Assembly: GCA_027493525.1 (NCBI GenBank)
Contig: JAOSKN010000001.1
Coordinates: 2,666,001 to 2,730,000 of the forward strand
Source: Planctomycetota bacterium
Lineage (GTDB): Bacteria > Planctomycetota > SZUA-567 > H5-PLA8
Length of the DNA: 64,000 bases
Direction of reading: 5' to 3'
Of the stretch, positions 34,544-43,397 are shown in pieces. The notes under the pieces are model-generated. The model saw only the letters and a list, made by a program, of their open reading frames with translations. It was not told where the DNA came from and made no database searches. The position numbers and the translations under genes are program-made. Within the stretch, counting starts at the first letter, position 1. Each line of letters opens with the position of its first letter.

Positions 34544-35219
34544 GCGCGCTCTCCCTTCGCGGGATGCGCGGACATCCAGTGCCTCCAGCGGCGGCGCAGG
34601 AACAGTCCTGACACGAAGAACGCGAGCCCAAAGGAACAGACGCCCCACATGGCGGCGGGCTCGCCGTAAAGGCTCAAGATCGCCAGGGCCGCGGCGACGC
34701 CTGAAGCGGCCAGCGCATACTCCCAGAGCCTCAGCCGATATGCATACCAGCAGGCCAGCAGCGCGGCGGCGCCGCTGACGCTCAACAGGAGCACCGGCAG
34801 GAAGGAGTCCCAGGCCGCCTCGAAGTCGAACCAGATGGAGCAGGCGCCCGCGACGACCAGCGCCAGCGCCGCGGCGATCGCGGCGAAGGTCAGGGATTCC
34901 GGCACGCCGGGCCAGGACGGTTGTGGCAGGCCCGCGTCGATCTGGCGCCGCGCGCGGCGCTGTAACGCCCAGCGCAGCACCAGAAAAAAGCTCACGGTGG
35001 TTCCGAATAGCAGGGGCCCTACCATCGGGGTTTTAGGAAGTTGCGGCAATTCCTGCTCGAAGCCCATGGCCAGGCCGAAGGCCGTCTCCCCTGCGCCGAC
35101 CGCCAGCAGCAGGTTCCCCAGCGACCCGCCGACTGCATGCGCCGGGCCTCGAACGCCACTTGCCGCGCGGCGCCCGGATCGGGTCCGCCTGAAAAAGAAA
35201 TGGATTCCGACGCCGTCAT
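34540..35219 (-). CDS. Membrane protein of the regulator operon, one frameshift
   Basis: Starts at ATG 35219 ('MTASESISFSGGPDPGAAR'). A missing G in the run at plus 35125-35127 breaks the frame; beyond it the sequence reads 'SLGNLLLAVGAGETAFGLAMGFEQE' and then about five hydrophobic helices, ending at 34540. Four-base overlaps with the neighbouring genes on both sides show a tightly coupled operon. No catalytic motif. Possibly an integral membrane partner of the upstream protein; together they could form a sensor or transporter, which is inference from layout only. Confidence 0.65.
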
Positions 35220-35890
35220 CGCCGTTCCTCCGCCAAGTAGCGCGCGCGCCAGCTTCGCCAGCGCAGATGCAGGCACGCGCCATAGCCCAGCAAGCCAAGG
35301 CCCACCGCCAGTATCTGCCAGGGCAGGGCCGATGGCGCGCCGAGGCGCCAGCCCAGCACGCCCGTCGAGGCAATCGCCGCGGCCAGCGCCAGTTCCTCGG
35401 GATGCCTCCACGCCAGCGCGAGGCGCAGCAGCAACACGATCCAGGGCGCGAAGCAGATCGTCCAAACCAGCCCGTTGGGGATCGCGTCGAGCGAGCCCTG
35501 CATCGCGGCGAATCCCAGCGTCACGGCCCCGGCCAGCAGCGCGCATGCAAAGACGCCGAGGAGAAAGCGCATGGACCAAGCCTGGAGCCGGTGTTCCCCG
35601 CGGAGGGTCACCCAAAGCCCTTGTTGCCGGCGGACACGAACCATCCCAAGCACCCCAACGACCAGCAGGAGAAACGCAGGGATCAGCATCAACAGGCCTT
35701 TACCGGGAGGCTGCCATGGATAATGCAAGAGCAAGAATATCGAGGTGAGCGACAGAAACGCGCCCTGAAGCATCCAGACAACGCCCATGCCTTGATGTAC
35801 TCGCATTCGGGCGTGGTCTGCAGCGCGCTGAGCGGCGTCCGGTCCCAGCGGGTTCGGGCGCGAATTCATGTGGAGCGATGCGGCATTCAT
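35216..35890 (-). CDS. Membrane protein, first gene of the regulator operon
   Basis: 224 residues with six predicted hydrophobic helices ('GVVWMLQGAFLSLTSIFLLL', 'GLLMLIPAFLLLVVGVLGMV', 'FLLGVFACALLAGAVTLGF', and three more) and a basic C-terminal tail. No family recognised. GAGGAC precedes the ATG at 35890. Its stop overlaps the next gene start (ATGA). Upstream lies an AT-rich stretch with a small palindrome, likely the operon promoter region. Confidence 0.7.
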   Translation of the reverse strand: MNAASLHMNSRPNPLGPDAAQRAADHARMRVHQGMGVVWMLQGAFLSLTSIFLLLHYPWQPPGKGLLMLIPAFLLLVVGVLGMVRVRRQQGLWVTLRGEHRLQAWSMRFLLGVFACALLAGAVTLGFAAMQGSLDAIPNGLVWTICFAPWIVLLLRLALAWRHPEELALAAAIASTGVLGWRLGAPSALPWQILAVGLGLLGYGACLHLRWRSWRARYLAEERR

Positions 35891-35917
35891 TGAGCTGTCC
35901 TCGGTTGTTGCATACTT

Positions 35918-35932
35918 GTTTGTATCACAAAC
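35918..35932. promoter_or_regulatory. Candidate operator for the winged-helix regulator
   Basis: GTTTG-tatca-CAAAC is a perfect 5-bp inverted repeat in the AT-rich region about 30 bases upstream of the operon's first start codon. Confidence 0.35.
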
Positions 35933-36016
35933 TTATTTTCTGAGTCAAACAAAGTCCCCGAATTAGTCTGGGTCTGAACTTGTAACTATAAATTTAATAA
36001 GGCGTAACAATATAGT

Positions 36017-36345
36017 TTATTTCGGCGGCAAGGTCTGGGTGAAGGCAAGCCCGCGCTTGAGCCAAGCCTCCAGCCCCTTTGCGTGCCGGATCCCGGGGAC
36101 TCAACATAGACGAATCCGGTCAGCGGCTTGCCCGTAAAGTCCATGGCCCGCGCGTGCGGAAGCTTGAGCGCTCCCGCGTAAGCCGCCGGACCCACTCGAA
36201 CCATCAGCATCTCCCCAACGACGCCTACGGTCATGTGGCCATGCAACAGGAACGCGAGGCCGCCAAACATTTTCTTCTCACGAATTCCATGGCGGCGCTT
36301 GAGCGCTCTGCGGATGCGTTCGGCCAATTTCTCATCGAAGGCCAT
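36017..36345 (-). CDS. TfoX N-terminal-domain protein, one frameshift
   Basis: From ATG 36345 the reading is a classic TfoX_N domain: 'MAFDEKLAERIRRAL', 'KKMFGGLAFLLHGHM', 'GVVGEMLMVRVGP', 'PHARAMDFTGKPLTGFVYV'. After 'ESPG' the frame shifts at the plus-strand CCC run 36092-36094; restoring one base gives 'HAKGLEAWLKRGLAFTQTLPPK' and the stop at 36017, as in relatives about 110 residues long. Stand-alone TfoX_N proteins are small and of uncertain function; the name derives from the competence regulator TfoX. An in-frame upstream ATG exists but adds a basic extension that relatives lack. Confidence 0.82.
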
Positions 36346-36364
36346 GCGTACCATCCTCTTCGAG

Positions 36365-36772
36365 CTATGTCGCTTCCGCGGCGCCGGCTTCTTCAACGCC
36401 CAACCAGGCGAGGGCTTCCCCGCGCGAACGGAAGACGCGGACTTCCTTAAGGCTCCCCTGCCGCGCTTCGCGGTAGGCGCCGTACATGCGGCCGAGTCCG
36501 TAATATAGATCCTGGCTGGCCACGATCGCGAACCGGGAAGGCCCGCCCGCGTCCATTTCGGCCGAGAGCCCCGCCAAGTGGTCCGTCTTGCCGGGCGTGG
36601 GCTGCTCGACGCTTGTCACCCCCGTCATGTCGACCAGTTCGTTGAATCCGGCGACCTCGGGGCGCGCCCAGACGGTGCGCTGGTATTCGAAGATTTCAGC
36701 GCCGGTCAGCACGCCGTGAGCTGTCGCGCGAACCAGCTTCCGCCCGGCGTCGACCTCGAAGCGAATGGGCAT
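36365..36772 (-). CDS. STAS/SpoIIAA-like domain protein
   Basis: 135 residues from ATG 36772 ('MPIRFEVDAGRKLVRATAHGVLTGAEIFEYQRTV'). The strand-helix pattern, 'FNELVDMTGVTSVE' and 'RFAIVASQDLYYGLGRMYGAYR' resemble single-domain STAS-like proteins of unknown role found widely in bacteria. The usual SpoIIAA phospho-serine position is not obvious. The frame extends upstream to 36871, but the ATG at 36772 gives the conserved domain start. It is only 20 bases upstream of the TfoX-like gene on the same strand, so they may be co-transcribed. Confidence 0.6.
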   Translation of the reverse strand: MPIRFEVDAGRKLVRATAHGVLTGAEIFEYQRTVWARPEVAGFNELVDMTGVTSVEQPTPGKTDHLAGLSAEMDAGGPSRFAIVASQDLYYGLGRMYGAYREARQGSLKEVRVFRSRGEALAWLGVEEAGAAEAT

Positions 36773-37136
36773 GGCGGCACTCCATAGAAACCAGGTACGC
36801 GTGCGATAGCGAAGCCAGGATACTCCCGCGCCGAACCGGGTCAATCGGCGCCAGTTCTTCCCCGCGTCCACATTTCGTGGGGAAGGTCATTCCGAGGTAT
36901 CGCGGCTATCTGGACAGCAGTGACAAAAGGTCATGAATGCAAATTCGACCGACCATGTGAACTCTTGACCTATTGGCGCAATACATTTTCGATGAACTGA
37001 GCAGTAATCGACGCCATCTGTGATTCTATCCAGTGAACCATGGTCTCAAGCCCTTGGTTCAAGACCGTTCACTTTGCGCGGTACTTCGCAACGCAAGCCA
37101 GTGAAGCGGATATCCGGACGCGGAAAGGACCAAACG

Positions 37137-38564
37137 ATGCCGCGGATGTGCTTGGCCGCAATCCTTGCCTGTTTGAGCGTCCTCGCAAATCATGCGACGG
37201 AACATCCCGTCTCCAATGCCCAGGAAATCGCCGCAGCCGCCAAGATCGCGAAACCGGGCGACGAGATCGTCATGGCCGAAGGCGAATGGACCGACCAGAA
37301 GATCGTCTTCGAGGCCCAGGGCGAGGAAGCTCGTCCCATCGCCCTGCGCGCCAAGACGCCGGGCAAGACGATCGTCACCGGGGTCTCGACGCTCACCCTG
37401 GCCGGGCGCCACCTCGTCGTCAGCGACCTGCTTTTCAAGGATGGCTCGCACGGTCCGGTTCCCGCGAAGCCGCCCCTGGCCCACGAACGAGCCGTCGTTT
37501 CGTTCAAGCTCGACGACGAGCGCTGCGCGACCCACACGCGCCTGACGCGCTGCGAGATTCGGGATTGGAAGTCGGAGGCCAAGTACCACGTTCCCTGGAT
37601 TTACATCGCAGGTCACAGCGAGAAGAACCGAGTGGATCATTGCCGCTTCTCGGGACAGAACCACCGCGGAGAGACGATCGTCGTGATCCCCGAGGAGAAA
37701 CCCAATCGCCACCGCATCGACCACAACTTCTTCGGGAAGCGGGAGCGAGGGGGTCTCCGCGAGGACGTCAAAGCGAACGGACACGAGACCATCCGCATCG
37801 GCGGCAAGGACCACAACACGTTCGAGTCGTACACGCTCGTCGAATACAACCATTTCGAGGAATGCGACGGCGAGGACGAGATGATCAGCAACAAGAGTTT
37901 CTGCAACATCTACCGGAACAACCTCTTTCGAAACTGCATCGGCGAACTGGTGCTGCGAGGCGGCGAACGCTGCGTCGTCGAAAACAACCGCTTCGAGAAT
38001 TGCCGGGGAGGCATCCGGGTGAACGGGACCCATCACCGCATCGTGGGCAACGTGATCATCGACGCCAGGGGCGCGGGCATACGCCTGATCGCCGGCTGGG
38101 AAACGCACGCGGTCGTGACCGACTGCCTGATCGCGAACAACACGATCGTCAACGCACAAGCCCAGGGCATCCTCTTCGCCGACTGGCTCAAAGGCGAAGT
38201 CCTGCGCGACGGAACGGTACGCGACAAGGGCGGCACGGAACTCCCCGTCCGCAACAAGGTCGTAAACAACCTGATCGTCGGCTCGAAGGGCGTTTTGATC
38301 GAACTCAAAGGCTCCACCGATAACGTGCTCAGCCACAACCTGCTTCATGCCACGGGCGAGGCCCAGGTTGGCGAGGCCGGCTCGAACGCGATCCTCGCGG
38401 ACCCGAAATTCGCCAACGCCGCGGAGCACGACTACCGGCTCGCGGAGGACAGCCCCGCGCGCGGCGCCGGAATGCCGCTGGATGAGGTTTCCAAGGCCTT
38501 TCCCGTGGGCGCGGAGGCCGCGCCGTTCTCGGCCGGCCCCGCCGCGCCCGGCGCCGGGAAGTAG
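37137..38564 (+). CDS. Secreted PL6-type polysaccharide lyase (alginate or chondroitin lyase)
   Basis: 475 residues from ATG 37137. A signal peptide ('MCLAAILACLSVLANHA') precedes a right-handed parallel beta-helix with many 'NNxF', 'NVI', 'NNLIVG' turns. Family PL6 signatures are 'DEMISNKSFCNIYRNNLF' (the Lys base) followed by 'LVLRGGERCVVENN' (the Arg), corresponding to the catalytic pair of chondroitinase B. PL6 enzymes cleave alginate or dermatan sulfate by beta-elimination with calcium. A Pro/Ala tail ends the protein. It is a single gene; an export role in degradation of algal or host polysaccharide is inferred. The downstream cluster starts about 90 bases later. Confidence 0.85.
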   Translation: MPRMCLAAILACLSVLANHATEHPVSNAQEIAAAAKIAKPGDEIVMAEGEWTDQKIVFEAQGEEARPIALRAKTPGKTIVTGVSTLTLAGRHLVVSDLLFKDGSHGPVPAKPPLAHERAVVSFKLDDERCATHTRLTRCEIRDWKSEAKYHVPWIYIAGHSEKNRVDHCRFSGQNHRGETIVVIPEEKPNRHRIDHNFFGKRERGGLREDVKANGHETIRIGGKDHNTFESYTLVEYNHFEECDGEDEMISNKSFCNIYRNNLFRNCIGELVLRGGERCVVENNRFENCRGGIRVNGTHHRIVGNVIIDARGAGIRLIAGWETHAVVTDCLIANNTIVNAQAQGILFADWLKGEVLRDGTVRDKGGTELPVRNKVVNNLIVGSKGVLIELKGSTDNVLSHNLLHATGEAQVGEAGSNAILADPKFANAAEHDYRLAEDSPARGAGMPLDEVSKAFPVGAEAAPFSAGPAAPGAGK

Positions 38565-38652
38565 CGTCCCGCGCGGACTTTCCTTGCCCTCGTTCTTGCC
38601 GCTGCTCGGTCACCGGATAAATTAGGCGCGCCAAGCCACCGGGGACTCGCGC

Positions 38653-38898
38653 ATGCTCACCACCGTTGCCGTGCCGCCGCTGGGCGAACGGAAGCAGACC
38701 GAGACGTTGCTGAACTTCTGGTACGTGGACGAAGGGCAGGAGGTCGAGGCCGGCGAGGATCTCGCCGAGCTGGTCACCGACAAGGCCGCCTTCAATTTGC
38801 CCGCGCCGAGCGCCGGGAAGGTGAAGCGCATCCTGGTCCAGGAAGGCGCGAAGGTTAAGGAAGGCGACGCGCTGGTCGAGCTGGACGTCGCAGGTTGA
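38653..38898 (+). CDS. Stand-alone lipoyl/biotinyl-domain protein
   Basis: 81 residues forming one complete lipoyl-type beta-barrel: 'VAVPPLGERKQTETLLNFWYVDEGQEVEAGEDLAELVTDKAAFNLPAPSAGKV'. Lys44 in the V-T-D-K-A turn is the expected lipoylation or biotinylation site. Free lipoyl proteins of this kind exist beside E2 components of 2-oxoacid dehydrogenases, but no E2 core, E1 or ligase is next to it. Its stop overlaps the start of tmk, so the two are translationally coupled, an unusual pairing. It may act as a mobile carrier for an enzyme encoded elsewhere. Confidence 0.82.
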   Translation: MLTTVAVPPLGERKQTETLLNFWYVDEGQEVEAGEDLAELVTDKAAFNLPAPSAGKVKRILVQEGAKVKEGDALVELDVAG

Positions 38899-39566
38899 GT
38901 CCAAAAAAGGGACCAAGCGCGCGCGTGAACGCGAAGAGACGCCGGAGCGGACGCTTCCTGGTCGTGGACGGCCCCGACGGGGTCGGCAAATCCACGCAGG
39001 TCCAACTCCTGGTGGAGCAGCTCGATCAGCGCAAGGTCCATACCCTCTCGCTGCGCGAGCCCGGCGGGACGACGGCCGGCGAGATCATTCGCTCGCTGCT
39101 GCTCGAGAAGCGCCAGGAGAGGCTCACGGCGGTCGCCGAGTCCTTTCTCTTTCAGGCCGCGCGCGCGCAACTGGTCGAGGAGGTGATCCGCCCGGCGCTA
39201 AAGCGCGGCACCTGGGTCGTCTGCGACCGCTTCACGCTCTCGACGCTCGTCTACCAGGGCGCGGCGGGGAAAGTGAACGCGCAGGCGATCGAACGCATGT
39301 CCGAGATCGCCACGGGCGGGCTGCGGCCCGACCTCTACGTGGTGCTGTGGGCCGATCCGAGGGTCTGCGTCGGGCGCCGCCGCGACCGCGAGGCCGACCG
39401 CATGGAATCCAAGGGCGCGAAGTTCCTCCGCGACGTGAGCGCCGCCTACAAGCGCCTGGCATCCCGCGGGCGCGGCTGCAAGCTTATCGATGCCGGCGCG
39501 CCGATCGAGGAAGTCCGCGCGCGGATCTGGAAGCTGGTGGAGCCGTTGCTGGGGAAGCAGGCGTGA
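38895..39566 (+). CDS. tmk: Thymidylate kinase
   Basis: Converts dTMP to dTDP with ATP, an essential step of DNA precursor synthesis. 223 residues starting at TTG 38895 (a GTG at 38925 is an alternative). The P-loop 'GPDGVGKST' is at 26-34, the DRX-type substrate motif 'REPGGT' and 'VVCDRFTLSTLVYQG' follow, and the Arg-rich LID ('GRRRDREADRM') is at about 155-165. Gene order tmk then holB is common because both serve DNA replication. Confidence 0.93.
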   Translation: MSPKKGPSARVNAKRRRSGRFLVVDGPDGVGKSTQVQLLVEQLDQRKVHTLSLREPGGTTAGEIIRSLLLEKRQERLTAVAESFLFQAARAQLVEEVIRPALKRGTWVVCDRFTLSTLVYQGAAGKVNAQAIERMSEIATGGLRPDLYVVLWADPRVCVGRRRDREADRMESKGAKFLRDVSAAYKRLASRGRGCKLIDAGAPIEEVRARIWKLVEPLLGKQA

Positions 39567-39627
39567 AACGTGAAGGGTACTCAACAGGTCCGCGCATCGG
39601 AGCCTTTTTCACGTTTTACGTTTCACG
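39562..39627. repeat. Inverted copies of a CGTGAAACGTGAA motif between tmk and holB
   Basis: CGTGAAACGTGAA at 39562-39574 faces TTTACGTTTCACG at 39615-39627 (one mismatch). Similar ACGTTTCACGTTTCAC text lies at 49357-49373 after the Gfo/Idh gene, so this is probably a short dispersed intergenic repeat. Confidence 0.45.
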
Positions 39628-39670
39628 TTTTTGAGCCGTACCCGAAACCCCTTTCCAAGCGGCCACAACC

Positions 39671-40840
39671 ATGAGCTGGAACACCGTCATCGGCCAAGAC
39701 GCCGCCAAATCCTTCCTGCGCGCCTCGCTGCGCGCGGGACGGACGGCGCACGCCTACCTCTTCAGCGGTCCGGCGGGCGTCGGGAAGCGGACGACGGCCT
39801 TCGCGCTGGCGCAGGCGCTCCTGTGCCACGAGCCGCCGGCGCCCGACGAGGCCTGCGGCGCGTGCCGCTCCTGCCGCTGGCTGGCGGCGCGCGAGGGACT
39901 GGCCTGCGGGCATCCGGATCTGATCGTCCCGATCCGCTACCTGGCCTCGTCCGAGCGCGTGCTGGGCGACCAGGAGCAGCTCATCCCCCGCGAGACGATG
40001 CAGGAGCTGTCCAAGCAGCTCCACCTGGCCCCGCGCAGCGGCTCGCGCCGCGTGGCGCTGATCCCCGAGGCGCACCGCATGTGCCTGGGGCAGGCCGAGG
40101 CGGCCAACAGCTTCCTGAAGACGCTTGAGGAACCCCCGCCGCACGCGGTGGCGATCCTGACCAGCAGCCGGCCCGAGGCGCTGCTGGAGACGATCGTCTC
40201 GCGCTGCCAGCTCCTGGCCTTCCGGCGGCTTTCGCTGGAACAGATCGGGGAGGGGTTGCGCCAGGCGCGCAGCGGAACGGAACGCGACCTGGCGGCGGCG
40301 CTCGCCGACGGAAGCCTGGGGCGCGCGCGGGAGCTGCTCGAAGGCGACCTGGGGCGCTGGCGCGCGGCGGTGATGAAAGGCCTGGAGTTGAGCGCGCCGG
40401 CCGGCGCGCTCAACTTCGGGCTGGGCCTCTGGAGCATCGCCGACGCGGAGGGCGCGCGCCTTTTTCAGGGCGCCAAGGACGCCGCGCGAGAGGAAACCCC
40501 GCCGGAAGACGAGGACGAAGGCGAGGACCCCAGCGCGCGCGAGGCCGAGGAGGCCCAGAAGACGGCCTCCGGTTGGAAGCGCTTCGTCTTCACGCGCCTG
40601 CTGGACCTCTGCGAGGTGGCCTTCCGCGACGCGCTGGTCCGCGCGGCGGGGGCCGGCGAGGAGGCGCTGCTCCAGCGCGACCAGGCGCGCCTGGCCGAGA
40701 AGCTTGCCGGGCAGTACGGCGTCGAAGGCTGCGAGCGGATTCTGGCGGCGCTGCGCGAGGCGCGCCTGGCGACGCGGCTCTATGTCAACGGCGCGCTGGT
40801 AGGCCGCATGCTGGCCGGCCGGATGGCCGAAGCGCCTTGA
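39671..40840 (+). CDS. holB: DNA polymerase III delta' subunit
   Basis: Clamp-loader subunit of the replicative polymerase. 389 residues with 'AYLFSGPAGVGKRTTAFALAQALL' (P-loop 33-41), a zinc-binding group of four Cys (52, 62, 65, 68), 'RRVALIPEAHRM', 'NSFLKTLEEPP', 'AILTSSRPEALLETIVSRCQ' and a divergent C-terminal collar domain with an acidic linker. In E. coli delta' the nucleotide site is degenerate; here the Walker A lysine is present, so it might still bind ATP, as in some lineages. Start MSWNTVIGQ is 100 bases after tmk. Confidence 0.9.
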   Translation: MSWNTVIGQDAAKSFLRASLRAGRTAHAYLFSGPAGVGKRTTAFALAQALLCHEPPAPDEACGACRSCRWLAAREGLACGHPDLIVPIRYLASSERVLGDQEQLIPRETMQELSKQLHLAPRSGSRRVALIPEAHRMCLGQAEAANSFLKTLEEPPPHAVAILTSSRPEALLETIVSRCQLLAFRRLSLEQIGEGLRQARSGTERDLAAALADGSLGRARELLEGDLGRWRAAVMKGLELSAPAGALNFGLGLWSIADAEGARLFQGAKDAAREETPPEDEDEGEDPSAREAEEAQKTASGWKRFVFTRLLDLCEVAFRDALVRAAGAGEEALLQRDQARLAEKLAGQYGVEGCERILAALREARLATRLYVNGALVGRMLAGRMAEAP

Positions 40841-41016
40841 AGAACCGGGCCTCCCAGACCGTCTCCTATCCGCATCCCAAGTCCCGCTTTCGCTTGCGCC
40901 GGAGCCTTCCAACCGGGAGATTGTTGGGATTCGCAGTCGTGCGGTAAGCGCAGGGGCCGCTTGTGGTTGCGGGCTGGCCGCGGGCTTGTCGGGCGGTGAG
41001 GTTCGAACGGTTCGTC

Positions 41017-41394
41017 ATGGCCGAAGAACAGAGCGAGGACGCGAAGCTGGCGGGCATCCTGGTCCGAGAGCCGCGGTATAAGCGCGAGGCCTACAATTTC
41101 GTGCGCGAGGCCCTGGATTACACCGTCCGCCGCCGCCGCAAGAAAGGCCACGTCGCCGGGCGCGAGCTGGTCGAGGGCGTGCGCGACCTGGCGCGCGAAC
41201 GCTTCGGGTTCATGGCCAAGACCGTGCTCAACCAGTGGGGCCTGCACCGCACCCGCGACATCGGCGAAGTCGTCTTTAACATGGTCGAGGCGCAGATCCT
41301 GAGCAAGCAGGAGTCCGACACGCGCGAGGACTTCGACGACGTATTCGACTTTACGGCGGCGTTTGAGAACGATTTCAGCATCGAACTGAACTGA
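41017..41394 (+). CDS. Minf_1886-family protein (Planctomycetes/Verrucomicrobia-restricted)
   Basis: 125 residues from ATG 41017. The sequence 'REPRYKREAYNFVREALDYTVRR', 'HVAGRELVEGVRDLARERFGFMAKTVLNQWG', 'TRDIGEVVFNMVEAQILSKQESDTREDFDDVFDF' matches the family known as Minf_1886 or Plancto_Ver_chp (TIGR04138). Function is unknown. It is small, soluble and highly conserved in that group, which is the strongest taxonomic clue in the window. It lies in a forward cluster between holB and an acyl-CoA ligase, only 11 bases before the ligase start. Confidence 0.88.
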   Translation: MAEEQSEDAKLAGILVREPRYKREAYNFVREALDYTVRRRRKKGHVAGRELVEGVRDLARERFGFMAKTVLNQWGLHRTRDIGEVVFNMVEAQILSKQESDTREDFDDVFDFTAAFENDFSIELN

Positions 41395-41405
41395 ACGGGG
41401 CCCCG

Positions 41406-42866
41406 ATGAGCGAGTTGACCCACGCGACGGTGCTCGACCTGCTGGAGCGCTCCGCCGCCGCGCACGGCGCGGCGCCGGCGGTCCTGGACGGGCGGCAGAC
41501 GCTGAGCTACGCGCAGCTTCTGGAGAGTTCGCGCAAGCTGGGCCTGGGCCTGGGCCTGCTTACCGAGCGTCCCGTCGTCGCGCTCTTCCTGCCCATGACG
41601 CCGGCCTTCGTGAGCGCCTTCCACGGCGGGCTTTACGCCGGCAAGGCCGTCCTCCCGCTGAACATGCTGCTGCCGGGCGAGGACCTGGCTTACATCCTGC
41701 AGGATGCCGGCGCCGACGTGGTGGTCACCAGCAAGCTCTTCGCGAAGAAGCTGGAGGGGCTGCCGGCGAAGATCGTGGCCCTGGAAGAACCGCCGCCGCC
41801 GCAAGGCGCGCCAAAGCCCGCGCCGCGCCCGAAGCCGGAGGACCTCGCGACGCTGCTCTACACCTCCGGCACCACCGGCCGGCCCAAGGGCGTGGAGTTG
41901 ACGCACCGCAACCTGGCCTTCGACGCGCAGGCCAGCATCGTGGCGATGGGCGTCACGCCCGAAATCCGGATCCTCGCCTGCCTCCCGACCTTCCATACCT
42001 TCGCGATCACCGGAACGATGCTCGTCCCGCTGGCCGCCGGCGGCTCGCTCTTTACCATTCCGCGCTTCGACAAGGATGCCACGCTCCAGGCCGCCTCCGA
42101 CGGGCAGTGCAATACGCTGCTGATGGTCCCGTCGATGTATCGCATCTGCACCATGATGCAGCAGCGCAAGCCGCGCGAGCTGAAACTGAAGCTCGCCGTC
42201 TCCGGCGGCGAGCCGCTCCCGCGCGACACGGCCGAGCAGTTCGAGCAGGTCTTCGGGCTGCCGCTCCTGGAAGGCTACGGGCTCACCGAGACCAGTCCGG
42301 TCATTTCGTTCAACCGCCGCGAGGCGCATCGCCCGGGCAGCGTGGGCCAGGCCATCCCCGGCGTGGAAATAAAGATCGTCGATCCGGCTTCGCTGGCCGA
42401 CCTGAAACCCGGCGAGGTCGGCGAGATCTGGACCCGCGGGCCGCACGTGATGAAGGGCTACCGCAACAAGCCCGACGAGACGGCCCAGGTCGTCACGGCC
42501 GGCGGCTGGTTCCGCACCGGGGACATGGGAACCCTGGACGCGGAAGGCTTCCTGACCATCACCGGACGCCTGCGGGAGATGATCAAGGTCGCCGGCGAGA
42601 TGGTCTTCCCGGCGGAGGTCGAGAACGCGCTGCTGAAGCATCCGGCGGTCTTCGAGGCGGGGGTGATCGGGGAACGCCACGAACGCCGGGGCGAGACGGT
42701 CAAGGCCTTCGTCGCGCTGCATGAGGGCCAGCAGGCCACGGAAGAGGATCTCCTGGCGCACTGCCGCAAGGAACTGGCGCCCTACAAGGTGCCGCGCGAG
42801 GTCGCCTTCCGGCCGGAATTGCCCAAGGGCCCCACGGGGAAGGTGATGCGCAGGCTGCTGAAGTGA
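41406..42866 (+). CDS. AMP-forming acyl-CoA ligase (fatty-acid or aryl type)
   Basis: 486 residues of the ANL superfamily. Motifs in order: the ATP-binding P-loop 'LLYTSGTTGRPKGVELTHRNL', 'LPTFHTFAITG', 'LPLLEGYGLTETSPVISFN', 'WFRTGDMGTLDAEGFLTITGR', 'EMIKVAGEMVFPAEVE' and the C-terminal Lys in 'KGPTGKVMRRLLK'. The enzyme activates a carboxylic acid to an acyl adenylate and then to a CoA or other thioester. Length and the 'GYGLTE' sequence suit a medium/long-chain fatty acid ligase, but acyl specificity cannot be read from sequence. Start ATG 41406 is 11 bases after the previous stop. Confidence 0.9.
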   Translation: MSELTHATVLDLLERSAAAHGAAPAVLDGRQTLSYAQLLESSRKLGLGLGLLTERPVVALFLPMTPAFVSAFHGGLYAGKAVLPLNMLLPGEDLAYILQDAGADVVVTSKLFAKKLEGLPAKIVALEEPPPPQGAPKPAPRPKPEDLATLLYTSGTTGRPKGVELTHRNLAFDAQASIVAMGVTPEIRILACLPTFHTFAITGTMLVPLAAGGSLFTIPRFDKDATLQAASDGQCNTLLMVPSMYRICTMMQQRKPRELKLKLAVSGGEPLPRDTAEQFEQVFGLPLLEGYGLTETSPVISFNRREAHRPGSVGQAIPGVEIKIVDPASLADLKPGEVGEIWTRGPHVMKGYRNKPDETAQVVTAGGWFRTGDMGTLDAEGFLTITGRLREMIKVAGEMVFPAEVENALLKHPAVFEAGVIGERHERRGETVKAFVALHEGQQATEEDLLAHCRKELAPYKVPREVAFRPELPKGPTGKVMRRLLK

Positions 42867-42933
42867 CGGATCCGGCCGCCGGGGCGGAATGGGGAATTCG
42901 ATTCGTGCCATCCGGAACGGTGACGATACACGC

Positions 42934-43392
42934 ATGCCGCAGAACTTCGGGTTCGTGATCGAAGGCCTCCTGGCGGGCATGGAACGCCCGGGGTCGTTCG
43001 CCTCGCTGGACGAGGACCTGGGCTTCCTGAAGGAGCAGGGCATCGGAGCCATCGTCTCGCTGACGGAAAGCCCCTTGGAGCCTGACCTCCTGGCGGCGCA
43101 CGGGTTCAACTGCCTGCACCTGTCGGTGGCCGATTTCACCCCGCCCACCCTGGGGCAGGTCAAGCGCTGCATGCGCTTCCTGGACGAGATGGAGCGCGCG
43201 AGGACGAAGGTCGTCGTGCACTGCGGGGCCGGGCGCGGCCGGACCGGGACGCTCCTGGCCTGCGCGCTGGTCAGCCGCGGGCGGAGCGCCACGGCGGCCA
43301 TCGCCGAACTGCGGCGGCTGCGGCCCGGTTCGATCGAGACCCGCGAACAGGAACAGGTCGTGCGCATGTACGAGCAGGCGGTGAAGAGCTGA
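42934..43392 (+). CDS. Dual-specificity protein phosphatase
   Basis: 152 residues from ATG 42934 ('MPQNFGFVIEGLLAGMERPG'). The catalytic loop 'HCGAGRGRTG' provides Cys97 and Arg103 (CX5R), and Asp67 in 'LSVADFTPPTL' is the likely general acid. The fold matches cysteine-based atypical dual-specificity phosphatases (phosphotyrosine/serine or nucleotide/lipid substrates). An in-frame ATG at 42889 adds 15 residues and cannot be ruled out. Its stop is five bases before the Ser/Thr kinase start, so kinase and phosphatase are co-expressed and may oppose each other. Confidence 0.85.
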   Translation: MPQNFGFVIEGLLAGMERPGSFASLDEDLGFLKEQGIGAIVSLTESPLEPDLLAAHGFNCLHLSVADFTPPTLGQVKRCMRFLDEMERARTKVVVHCGAGRGRTGTLLACALVSRGRSATAAIAELRRLRPGSIETREQEQVVRMYEQAVKS

Positions 43393-43397
43393 GCCCC

